Virus record (IMG/VR): IMGVR_UViG_3300031746_000183
Span: 1 to 22,885 of that record
Strand: one strand, 5' to 3'
Length of the DNA: 22,885 nt
Source of the DNA: a virus
In this document: piece after piece, positions 18,401-22,878 of the stretch
Position numbering within the stretch: position 1 is the first letter of the stretch
Layout: each line of letters begins with the position of its first letter
Program-made: the position numbers and the translations under genes
Notes under the pieces: generated by a model
The model's input: the letters and a program-made list of their open reading frames with translations, nothing else
What the model was told of the DNA's origin: nothing
Databases searched by the model: none

Positions 18401-18823
18401 TTGGCGTCTTGGTCAGATACTATTTTTACATACTATAATAATAATATATGTGGTGCGATTTTATATTTAGAAAATACCGAAAATGTTAAAAAAGCTTACG
18501 GAGATGCGGATAGTAGATTTTTACAAAAAACTTTTTTGTGTAGAAAAGATATTTTTAGAGGATATGTTTCCCAACCAACGGCTTGCTTTAATACTAAAGA
18601 AGATATGTATGGTTTTTTAAATGCAAGGTGGAGGTCAACAATTGTTGGTAATACTGTGGCAACAACTGAAGATTATCTTAGATTGTGGTATACACGTTGG
18701 AATAGAAGTTTAAATGTTAATGATTTTAATGCTTTTAAAGTTAATTATCCTGAACAATATGAAAACTATTATAAAAAAGTAGAAGCAGCATTAGTGTTTG
18801 CAACAAATTTACACCTATCGTAA
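12482..18823 (+). CDS. Giant baseplate hub-like protein
   Basis: The protein has 2113 residues, very long for a hub component; T4 gp27 is under 400. Residues about 125-250 form a beta-rich module (LLLITQISIENDL, PIFYLTVKGYFGKAIKYQLA, FNARFNTQTGNFSITVKFL) resembling hub or tube-adaptor barrels. Residues about 1750-1860 again look hub-like, with CQVRSMGNMMIQPTMYFNV followed by YGPYYITSVKHNITPGMF. This matches the common hub pattern in which a Gly-rich strand precedes a 'Y-x-I-x-x-V-x-H' strand. The two would be halves of a hub fold separated by about 1500 residues of Asn-rich inserted sequence. Residues about 1915-2113 form a cysteine-containing C-terminal domain that I cannot name. There is no clear gp5 lysozyme or needle repeat. 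The gene starts inside the LysM gene. The hub call rests on local motifs and position. Confidence 0.55.
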   Translation: MAGNDENILVEFDYDNISVIDPNKVISADGTISERLIKHENLVIYANLEATALPRTRLAINNKGNLENERVSIASVNFMKPGNKTFLSNEYLDTMTGENKGDVGNPVPVKHGNETIFDGQADTQYIDSELLLITQISIENDLSGYPQVTIEMEDVRGRALFEKGELSPYAVFFNYPYPIFYLTVKGYFGKAIKYQLALRSFNARFNTQTGNFSITVKFLTYKFNILSELSMKYLLSLPFMYETKYTVTPTIDAGAQSSQSSAGKSSLGPVDVVNTSKGLQKLHEVYSIYKSKKLIDLDFPELTIQELMTRLQNLETYIMNTFTEADLKPLTDATNYGNILTNYEQEVFLYQSESWFAKYLDKENYYIKNDKRKIYTFKKEVREGVSYRKAAIQFLQENIIKVYNGKLNDVAGFGDAEPKNTELSVGLQIKYEDINIPEITPSEIDWEQSYKERFGKDPNANENKLNFETFKSSGETIINNSSAQDDNQTKFFWYWFEGDGSFTNKILEARKNLNTKIGIFNVKLEAKLASRLSDKQGGLGFKPLLINFVAVILASAEAFIRLLCDVHENAWDQRNSEIRRTAILDDSKTQKSPDAKDSVQKDGSNLIPIYPWPHYFVQSGLNDTEPFVLAYPGDPKVQAQTKGYRYDIWPEVEFVEEFIKARVLNSQASSKLGTLKNSAQVTDRVSINALDFPTSDIIYQDKQAVKFLYEIWERVYLYSNYQRLMRPGAENEISGLIAETEMINIKGSVGEDSPDLIKLLKNISFNSKNFENVMKNISNGGVGESWQKYVRDIFVTNSIQQSVDVSFSILDGSIIQPGFNVVTTEPKEMDKLRDYLKGTKSNNTNLTDTFPFTGSTDWCQSNLGNGISSSNSGGVYNTTKVLSVNNEKKMIANFSASTASTEIRPITNFSYLKYSEPNPTQNNLKAFYLDRINNNITKQLPTEGTLRMDNYTNSLLSVQTTSMLNTPYFVNAIQKGVNNWVTGATNPYKEAAFLFLNSLPLSTLREKYKSYNGTDSGIELDYIFATLKKFGAIHKIPYVWILKYGSIWHRYKTFINSGVDILSDIWTNFDPVYNFDPITNNINKEYNLTANSINQRIRLEKNTPSVNSSVYEMNVGFYPKVINDFNLFYRGYNIFDTYTNSEIQSKIDNTSGFTLTFNDDSSFNKSKGYNPNLPNEYLDFRTWSCTLLDNTKQYVVPSFGSNINQTLSECFDNQDNLVTPVVNNQSVFNGSVRTFWSLPNYGYFDDNTITIPSPLEYMKQIISGDTQQESFSLNYENYTNIEEMFSVFDKEVLDILENEFLKFSKSMYDVKIDENTLNQITKVVTQNLPSGDDIKYQNFQLLMKNMMSTNKVVTNNSTQFNSSVQQNQLKSIMTYVQKLLEYDVVVRYGNPSGFDRRVFGSFSTIEKPEDPITYNAYVVGSLPSPSNTTLSLSSYFNNNPKAWATLKTYVGFYTEDGISYNSTGCTVTDFFIDNNVEFNEDNARIFAPLIKIYATQKKIDPTYNATKFRQSINQYLLDNNKFSDLVFDSLFTKLKKELPNITEQPKKDTSTSLQGEQTKLELYDSFKALNDTWIAGYDFKQTTFMEDVLLLDRASRNIRDKILLDPFLTRNLFPGSGVLGINENSAVYGYVSSVIQGHNFNVMMMSSWINFYNVQTHDQENNPKPEGTSDFGNSMFGTHMNVDARESSPKIVCTYNSLGSEHVDTTKNSDNRFGDDSFKLERRGNPLTTSYDDKTKWSQVNKVVGFNVDIGIRNQNMFYYFDVSQDVGKETYESLLQTDNQINQANGKKGSTQSTSLWSFYKKRSYECQVRSMGNMMIQPTMYFNVRYVPMFYGPYYITSVKHNITPGMFETTFKGTRQSAFSFPNISEANYLQLVTTKLLEEIREKLAQNQQTSKAKLTNSADTSTLSSEFGDIDISINCQPLLPKLYEKFIPVSQVADNSSAQEVADNIKKYVVGTNNDLVARRISFVTCYLASWSDTIFTYYNNNICGAILYLENTENVKKAYGDADSRFLQKTFLCRKDIFRGYVSQPTACFNTKEDMYGFLNARWRSTIVGNTVATTEDYLRLWYTRWNRSLNVNDFNAFKVNYPEQYENYYKKVEAALVFATNLHLS

Positions 18824-18840
18824 TTTTAATTAAATACAGA

Positions 18841-18849
18841 TATTTATAA
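18841..18849 (+). promoter_or_regulatory. TATTTATAA motif, candidate phage promoter
   Basis: This exact copy of the 9-mer lies in the 37-base gap after the hub gene, 11 bases before the ATG at 18861. Function is inferred from recurrence at unit starts. Confidence 0.42.
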
Positions 18850-18860
18850 TAAACAATTTT

Positions 18861-19085
18861 ATGAGTATAAAAAATACATTAGATAACTACTTAGGAAAAC
18901 AAGGTAGATATACAGAAAAAGAAACAGGACACGGAACAAAAGAAGTTTGTGATTTAGATACGGGAGATTGTTACACCGTAAGAATGAAAGATGGTTTAAT
19001 CGAAAGAGTAGACCATATGATGACAACAAATAAAAAAGTTCAAGTTGAAACATCTAAAGGTGTTAAACAATTATTAAATGATTAA
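18861..19085 (+). CDS. Small conserved-looking protein of unknown function
   Basis: The protein has 74 residues and is not recognised. The N-terminal 15 residues could be a helix (MSIKNTLDNYLGKQGRY). The remainder is rich in charged residues and looks beta-stranded (VCDLDTGDCYTVRMKDG, with C30 and C37, followed by IERVDHMMTTNKKVQVE), perhaps a small SH3-like or OB-like barrel. It has no signal peptide or membrane segment. It lies downstream of the hub, behind its own promoter-like motif, and its last 8 bases overlap the next gene's first possible start. It is probably a minor virion or assembly protein, inferred only from context. Confidence 0.6.
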   Translation: MSIKNTLDNYLGKQGRYTEKETGHGTKEVCDLDTGDCYTVRMKDGLIERVDHMMTTNKKVQVETSKGVKQLLND

Positions 19086-19707
19086 TTATATGTCAGTAGA
19101 TAAAAAAATAATAGAAGAGTTAAACAGATACCGTAGTATCAACAAATACATTATGGAACAAGATGTTCCTGAAATTCCACCACCCGGAGGAGAAATACCT
19201 CCATCACCTGAGGCAGGAGCAGCACCAACACCTGTTGATGTTGAAAATGACCCTGATGTAGAAAAAATTGGTAGTGAACCCAAAGGAGAAGAGACCGGAG
19301 GAGACGAATCAGGTACTGAAGAATTAGATATTACTGATTTAGTTACTAGCCAAAAAGATATTAGTAAAAAACAAGATGATTATTTTGAAGAACTATTCGC
19401 CCACATTGAAAGATTAGAATCAAGATTAGGTGAGATGGATAACCTTGTTAATAAAATCAACTCTTTGGAAGCAACTATTGAAAGGTCAAGACCAAAAACC
19501 CCACAAGAAAAACTTGAGTTAAGAAGTTTAGATTCAGGTCCTTACAATCAGAAATTAACAGATTTTTTTATTGATAAGGAACAAGATATGCAAAAATCGG
19601 GAAAAAATGAATATATTTTAACTTCAGATGACGTAGAAAATTTTACATCATCAGATGTTAGAACATCGTTTAATCCTCCTCAGTCACAGAAAAATTTTGG
19701 AATATAA
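19078..19707 (+). CDS. Probable virion-associated protein, Pro/Glu-rich with coiled coil
   Basis: The longest form has 209 residues. An alternative start at 19090 (MSVDKK), 4 bases after the upstream stop, would avoid the overlap and is equally plausible. Order: a helical N-terminus, a disordered Pro/Gly/Glu-rich region (about 30-80, with IPPPGGEIPPSPE), a heptad-like coiled coil (about 88-140, DISKKQDDYFEELFAHIERL), then a short motif TPQEKLELRSLDSGPYNQKL and a polar tail ending near phenylalanines. I recall the TPxEKLxLRS type of motif from uncharacterised structural proteins of T4-like phages, so a virion or prohead role is suggested. No enzyme signature is present. It closes the late block; the SSB promoter region follows. 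Confidence 0.6.
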   Translation: MINYMSVDKKIIEELNRYRSINKYIMEQDVPEIPPPGGEIPPSPEAGAAPTPVDVENDPDVEKIGSEPKGEETGGDESGTEELDITDLVTSQKDISKKQDDYFEELFAHIERLESRLGEMDNLVNKINSLEATIERSRPKTPQEKLELRSLDSGPYNQKLTDFFIDKEQDMQKSGKNEYILTSDDVENFTSSDVRTSFNPPQSQKNFGI

Positions 19708-19740
19708 TTTGACAAAATAAAAAATCGGGCTTATATTTTG
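19708..19740 (+). promoter_or_regulatory. Bacteroidota-type promoter before the SSB gene
   Basis: TTTG (19708-19711) is followed, after 20 bases, by TATATTTTG (19732-19740). This is close to the Bacteroidota -33 TTTG / -7 TAnnTTTG consensus with about 20 bases between elements. The -7 part carries one extra base relative to the strict consensus. It is 37 bases ahead of the SSB ATG, in the only promoter-sized gap there. It could be read by the host housekeeping sigma factor in early or middle infection; this is inferred. Confidence 0.5.
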
Positions 19741-19777
19741 GTATAAATTAAATTATTCAAAATTAAACCAAATTTTT

Positions 19778-20605
19778 ATGTCTACATTAGATTCGGTTCT
19801 GGCACAGTACGAAAAGTCAAAACAGTCAAGCGGTTCTGGAACAAACAAAATGTCCCAAGAAGAGAGGATGAAAAGATACTTTGCGGCAATCCTCCCCGCA
19901 AATCAAAGTTCAGCACAAAAGAGAATTAGAATTCTCCCTACAAAAGATGGTGGTTCACCATTTGTAGAAGCCTGGTTCCACGAAGTACAAGTCGGAGGTC
20001 AATGGAACAAAATTTATGACCCCGCAAAGAACGATAACGAACGTTCTCCACTCACAGAAGTTTACGAAGAGTTAATTTCCACGGGTAAAGAGTCTGACAA
20101 ACAATTGGCGACTCAGTATAGGGCTCGTAAGTTTTATATTGTTAAAGTAATTGACAGAGATAAACCCGAAGATGGTGTTAAGTTCTGGCGTTTCAAACAC
20201 AATTATAAGAACGAAGGCGTTCTAGATAAAATCATTCCTATTTGGAAAAACAAAGGTGATATTACAGACCCTGAAAAAGGACGTGACCTTATCATCGAGT
20301 TAGCTAAAGCTAAGACTCCTAAAGGTAAAGAGTACACTATTATTCAAACGATTATGTACGATGACCCAAGCCCTGTTCACGAAGAGAAATCTCAAGGAGA
20401 AGCTTGGGTAAATGACGGATTGTCTTGGAGAGACGTTTATTCTAAAAAACAAACCGATTATCTTGAGGCAATTGCCCGAGGAGAAACTCCAAGATGGGAT
20501 AATGACAAAGGTGGATATGTTTTTAGTGACAGTACTTCATCAGAAGTTATGTTAGGTGGAGACCCTCAGGCAGAACAAGAAGCCGATTCGGATATGCCAT
20601 TTTAA
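19778..20605 (+). CDS. Single-stranded DNA-binding protein (gp32-like) with a bacterial SSB-like tip
   Basis: The protein has 275 residues (T4 gp32: 301). It coats ssDNA in replication, recombination and repair. Visible support: a basic N-terminal region, the KRIRILPTKDGG strand, WFHEVQVGG, ARKFYIVKVIDRDKPEDGV leading to FWRFKHNYK, DPEKGRDLII, and a C-terminal DYLEAIARGE helix. T4 gp32 has a structural zinc site (one His, three Cys). This protein has no cysteine at all, and the equivalent stretch (KIYDPAKNDNERSPLTEVY) lacks ligands. The end is acidic and closes with DSDMPF, closely resembling the DDDIPF tip of bacterial SSB rather than the gp32 C-terminus. The gene has its own promoter-like site and terminator, and uses many CGT and C-ending codons. 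Confidence 0.88.
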   Translation: MSTLDSVLAQYEKSKQSSGSGTNKMSQEERMKRYFAAILPANQSSAQKRIRILPTKDGGSPFVEAWFHEVQVGGQWNKIYDPAKNDNERSPLTEVYEELISTGKESDKQLATQYRARKFYIVKVIDRDKPEDGVKFWRFKHNYKNEGVLDKIIPIWKNKGDITDPEKGRDLIIELAKAKTPKGKEYTIIQTIMYDDPSPVHEEKSQGEAWVNDGLSWRDVYSKKQTDYLEAIARGETPRWDNDKGGYVFSDSTSSEVMLGGDPQAEQEADSDMPF

Positions 20606-20617
20606 TTAATCAAAAAC

Positions 20618-20645
20618 AAAAGGGCGGAATATCCGCCCTTTTTTA
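20618..20645 (+). terminator. Intrinsic terminator behind the SSB gene
   Basis: GGGCGGA (20622-20628) pairs with TCCGCCC (20632-20638) across a 3-base loop. The stem is extended by four A-T pairs and runs into a T tract (20639-20644). It is the most GC-rich hairpin in the window. The next start codon lies about 23 bases downstream with no clear promoter between. Confidence 0.9.
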
Positions 20646-20667
20646 AACTTTAAAAAAAAATAAAACT

Positions 20668-21000
20668 ATGTCAAAAGCTAAAAAGAAAACCGTAGCTAAA
20701 ATGAAAGCGGAAAAAATTGTAAAACCATATGCGACATTAACTGAAGAACAGTATGATGAACTTAAAAATATTATTACTTGGGATAATCCAATTGGTGATT
20801 TGAAAGATTTATCAACAGTGGGTAATCTTGATTTACTCGAAATAGGTTTTAAAATCGGAGAAGTATATTCATCATTTGTTAAAACAATGGTAAGTTTTGA
20901 AAATATTTTGGACAATTGTGTTGTTGAGAAAACTGAGGAAGAAACTGAGGAAGTAGAGGAAGATAAAGAATTTGATTGGGACTCAGAGGATGAGAATTAA
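20668..21000 (+). CDS. Small protein of unknown function between SSB and UvsX, acidic tail
   Basis: The protein has 110 residues and is not recognised. It has a strongly basic N-terminal 19 residues (KAKKKTVAKMKAEKIVK), a helical middle (TEEQYDELKNII, then DLLEIGFKIGEVYSSFVKTM) and a very acidic C-terminus (EETEEVEEDKEFDWDSEDEN). Position between a gp32-like SSB and the UvsX recombinase suggests a role in ssDNA handling, such as a UvsY- or gp59-like mediator or loader, or a gp33-like RNA polymerase adaptor. No sequence match to those families is visible to me. It follows the SSB terminator, so it depends on read-through or an unseen promoter. Confidence 0.65.
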   Translation: MSKAKKKTVAKMKAEKIVKPYATLTEEQYDELKNIITWDNPIGDLKDLSTVGNLDLLEIGFKIGEVYSSFVKTMVSFENILDNCVVEKTEEETEEVEEDKEFDWDSEDEN

Positions 21001-21009
21001 AAAAAATGA

Positions 21010-21120
21010 ATGAATAGTACTTTATTTTTTATTGGTATGTTAATAAACACAATTGCATTTATATTGATGTCAATTGTATTATATAGGTTTATAAAAAGAA
21101 AAAAATATGGCAGGAATTAA
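21010..21120 (+). CDS. 36-residue single-pass membrane miniprotein
   Basis: The ATG at 21010 opens a 36-codon frame ending at TAA 21118-21120. The product starts MNSTLFFIGMLINTIAFILM. Residues about 4-26 are a continuous hydrophobic helix, followed by a basic end (RFIKRKKYGRN), the pattern of a membrane anchor with a cytoplasmic positive C-terminus. It fills an otherwise empty gap of about 105 bases and overlaps the UvsX start by 14 bases. Function is unknown. A chance frame in AT-rich DNA is possible, because T-rich codons encode hydrophobic residues. Confidence 0.45.
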   Translation: MNSTLFFIGMLINTIAFILMSIVLYRFIKRKKYGRN

Positions 21121-22099
21121 AAAAAAAGAAATATCCTTATCAAGCATTAAGAATAAATTCTCAACAAAAACAAAATATAAAGAAACCGAGTTTTATAACT
21201 GCGGGCAGGCGTTTTATGATGCTTGCGGATTACCAGGTCCTGTGCTTGGTGGAATTAATATGTTATTAGGTCACTCAAACGCTGGAAAGACAACGGCATT
21301 AATACTTGCGGCTGCGGATGCTCAAAAGAAAGGACACTTACCTGTATTCATCATTACAGAGAAAAAATGGAGTTTTGAACACAGTGTAGAGTTGGGATTA
21401 CAGGCACAAAAAAATGAAGATGGAACTTGGGATGGGGATTTTTTATTTAATGATTCGTTTGATTATATAGAGCAATTAACGGATTATATAAACGAGTTGT
21501 TAGATGCTCAAGAGAAGGGGGATTTACCATACAATTTAGCGTTCTTCATAGATTCAATCGGAAGTATCCCTTGTAAAATGACATATGATGGTTCGGGTGG
21601 GTCAATGCACGACGCTAGAATTTTGGCGGATAAAATAGGTAGAGGTCTTCATTCAAGAATATCAAAATCAAAAAAAGAGGATTACCCATATATAAATACT
21701 ATGTCTGTAATAGTACAACCTTGGGTTCAATTACCGGATTCGCCTTTCGGTCAAGCTACCATCCAACCTAAGGGAGGCCAAGCTTTGTTCTTGGCGGCAT
21801 CTTTAGTATTTTTATTTGGTAACCAAAAAAGTTCGGGAGTTAGTCATATTACTGCAACAAAAAATGGTAGAACAATATCTTATGCTGTCAGAACTAAAGT
21901 ATCACTTCTAAAAAATCACGTAAATGGTATACAATGGAAAGATGGAAAAATAATTGCAGTACCACAAGGGTATATATCGGATACAAAAGAAGAAATTGAC
22001 AAATACAAAAAAGAATACTCACAATATTGGAATGCAATATTAAGTGGTGATGGTGAAATTACTTTGGAAGAAACAAGTGATGATGAATTACCAGAATAA
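21107..22099 (+). CDS. uvsX: UvsX/RecA-like recombinase
   Basis: The protein has 330 residues (T4 UvsX: 391). It forms filaments on ssDNA and catalyses ATP-dependent strand exchange, working with the gp32-like SSB encoded upstream. Walker A is GHSNAGKTT (residues 55-63; K61, T62). Walker B is LAFFIDSIGSI (D149). A later segment QPWVQLPDSPFGQATIQPKG fits the L2/DNA-binding loop area, and KGGQALFLAASLVFLFG resembles the RecA-core beta strand that follows. The C-terminus is acidic (ETSDDELPE), as in RecA-family autoregulatory tails. The N-terminus is shorter than in T4. The start overlaps the miniprotein gene. It is preceded by an A-rich leader without a Shine-Dalgarno sequence. Confidence 0.9.
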   Translation: MAGIKKKEISLSSIKNKFSTKTKYKETEFYNCGQAFYDACGLPGPVLGGINMLLGHSNAGKTTALILAAADAQKKGHLPVFIITEKKWSFEHSVELGLQAQKNEDGTWDGDFLFNDSFDYIEQLTDYINELLDAQEKGDLPYNLAFFIDSIGSIPCKMTYDGSGGSMHDARILADKIGRGLHSRISKSKKEDYPYINTMSVIVQPWVQLPDSPFGQATIQPKGGQALFLAASLVFLFGNQKSSGVSHITATKNGRTISYAVRTKVSLLKNHVNGIQWKDGKIIAVPQGYISDTKEEIDKYKKEYSQYWNAILSGDGEITLEETSDDELPE

Positions 22100-22127
22100 A
22101 AAAAAGTAAAAAAAATTATACTTTTAG

Positions 22128-22135
22128 TATATTTG
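22128..22135 (+). promoter_or_regulatory. Bacteroidota-type -7 element (TATATTTG)
   Basis: TATATTTG fits TAnnTTTG exactly, 16 bases before the ATG at 22152. No convincing TTTG is found at the -33 position; that region is A-rich. It is followed immediately by a TATTTATTA variant. A promoter for the small regulator and HNH genes is inferred. Confidence 0.4.
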
Positions 22136-22139
22136 TAGA

Positions 22140-22148
22140 TATTTATTA
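22140..22148 (+). promoter_or_regulatory. TATTTATTA, variant of the promoter-like motif
   Basis: This one-mismatch variant of TATTTATAA lies 3 bases before the ATG at 22152. That is too close for a -10 element of that gene unless the message is leaderless or the element serves another start, so it may only reflect the leader's A/T composition. Confidence 0.2.
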
Positions 22149-22151
22149 TAT

Positions 22152-22313
22152 ATGGGAAGAAAAAAAGTTGATGATGATAAAAAGAAAGTGAAGTTGGCGG
22201 TGTCAATAGACCCCGAATTACCACAATATTTCAAAGACAAATCAATAAATCTTTCTTCCCTTGTTAATAAACTATTAAAAGAATATGTTAAAAATGGAAA
22301 TAAAAGTTTGTAG
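22152..22313 (+). CDS. 53-residue ribbon-helix-helix-like protein
   Basis: The protein begins MGRKKVDDDKKKVKLAVSID. The pattern is a basic N-terminus, one beta strand with alternating residues (KVKLAVSID), a short helix (ELPQYFKDK), the turn INLSS, then a longer helix (LVNKLLKEYVKN). This is the order of Arc/CopG-type ribbon-helix-helix DNA-binding proteins, and the length is right for a minimal one. Such proteins bind DNA as dimers and often repress their own operon. A Bacteroidota-like -7 element precedes it, and its 3' end overlaps the HNH gene by up to 29 bases. An antitoxin role is possible in principle, but no toxin-like partner is next to it. Confidence 0.62.
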   Translation: MGRKKVDDDKKKVKLAVSIDPELPQYFKDKSINLSSLVNKLLKEYVKNGNKSL

Positions 22314-22878
22314 TAAATGTAATTTAGAAAAATTATTATCTGAATATTATAAAAAGAAAGGTTGTTTAATGGGGGTTAATTCTTATTGTAAATTATGTCA
22401 GTTAGAATTAAAACAAAAACATAGAAAAGAAAATCCTGATAAATATAAAGAAGAAACAAAAAAATATTATCTAAAAACACGGGAAATTCAGGCGGTAAAA
22501 AAGAAAAAGTGGATAAGCGAAAATAGAGAAAAATACAATAGTTATTGGACAAATAGGAAAAAAAATGATGAGGTATTTAAATTAGTAATGGGTATGAGGT
22601 CTAGAATATGGAAATACTCAACATTACTTAACATCACCAAGAAAAACAAAACTTTTGAAATTGTCGGTTGTTCTCCGCAAGAATTAAAGGAACATTTAGA
22701 AAAACAATTTGTTCCGGGAATGAGTTGGGAAAACAGAACAGAATGGCACATTGACCACATAATTCCATTATCATCGGCAAAAACAGAAGAAGAATTATAC
22801 AAACTTTGTTATTATACAAATCTCCAACCATTATGGGCGGAGGAAAACTTAAAGAAGAGTAATAAAATACTAAATTAA
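22285..22878 (+). CDS. HNH endonuclease with N-terminal zinc-binding motif (homing-type)
   Basis: The longest form has 197 residues; a start at 22294 (MEIKVCSKC) removes three residues and is equally good. The N-terminus has two CxxC pairs (C9, C12, C35, C38), a likely zinc-binding recognition module. A Lys/Glu/Tyr-rich helical linker follows, then GCSPQELKEHLEKQF and the HNH core: EWHIDHIIPLS (H155, D157, H158), then TNLQPLWAEEN (N179 and following asparagines). This architecture is common in phage-borne homing or nicking endonucleases that spread into related genomes. The gene is complete and its active-site residues are present. It lies behind the recombination genes and overlaps the RHH gene, and may have arrived as a mobile insertion. 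Confidence 0.85.
   Translation: MLKMEIKVCSKCNLEKLLSEYYKKKGCLMGVNSYCKLCQLELKQKHRKENPDKYKEETKKYYLKTREIQAVKKKKWISENREKYNSYWTNRKKNDEVFKLVMGMRSRIWKYSTLLNITKKNKTFEIVGCSPQELKEHLEKQFVPGMSWENRTEWHIDHIIPLSSAKTEEELYKLCYYTNLQPLWAEENLKKSNKILN

Noticed and set aside
18861-19283. Minus-strand frames opposite the two small genes (18859-19053 and 19086-19283)
   Set aside because: The opposite frames encode plausible proteins with overlap typical of phage operons. The antisense products are Leu/Tyr-rich or Gly/Ser-rich shadows.
22102-22125. AT-only inverted repeat AAAAGTA...TACTTTT behind uvsX as a terminator
   Set aside because: The stem is short, with a single G-C pair and no following T tract; it is likely a by-product of AT-rich sequence.
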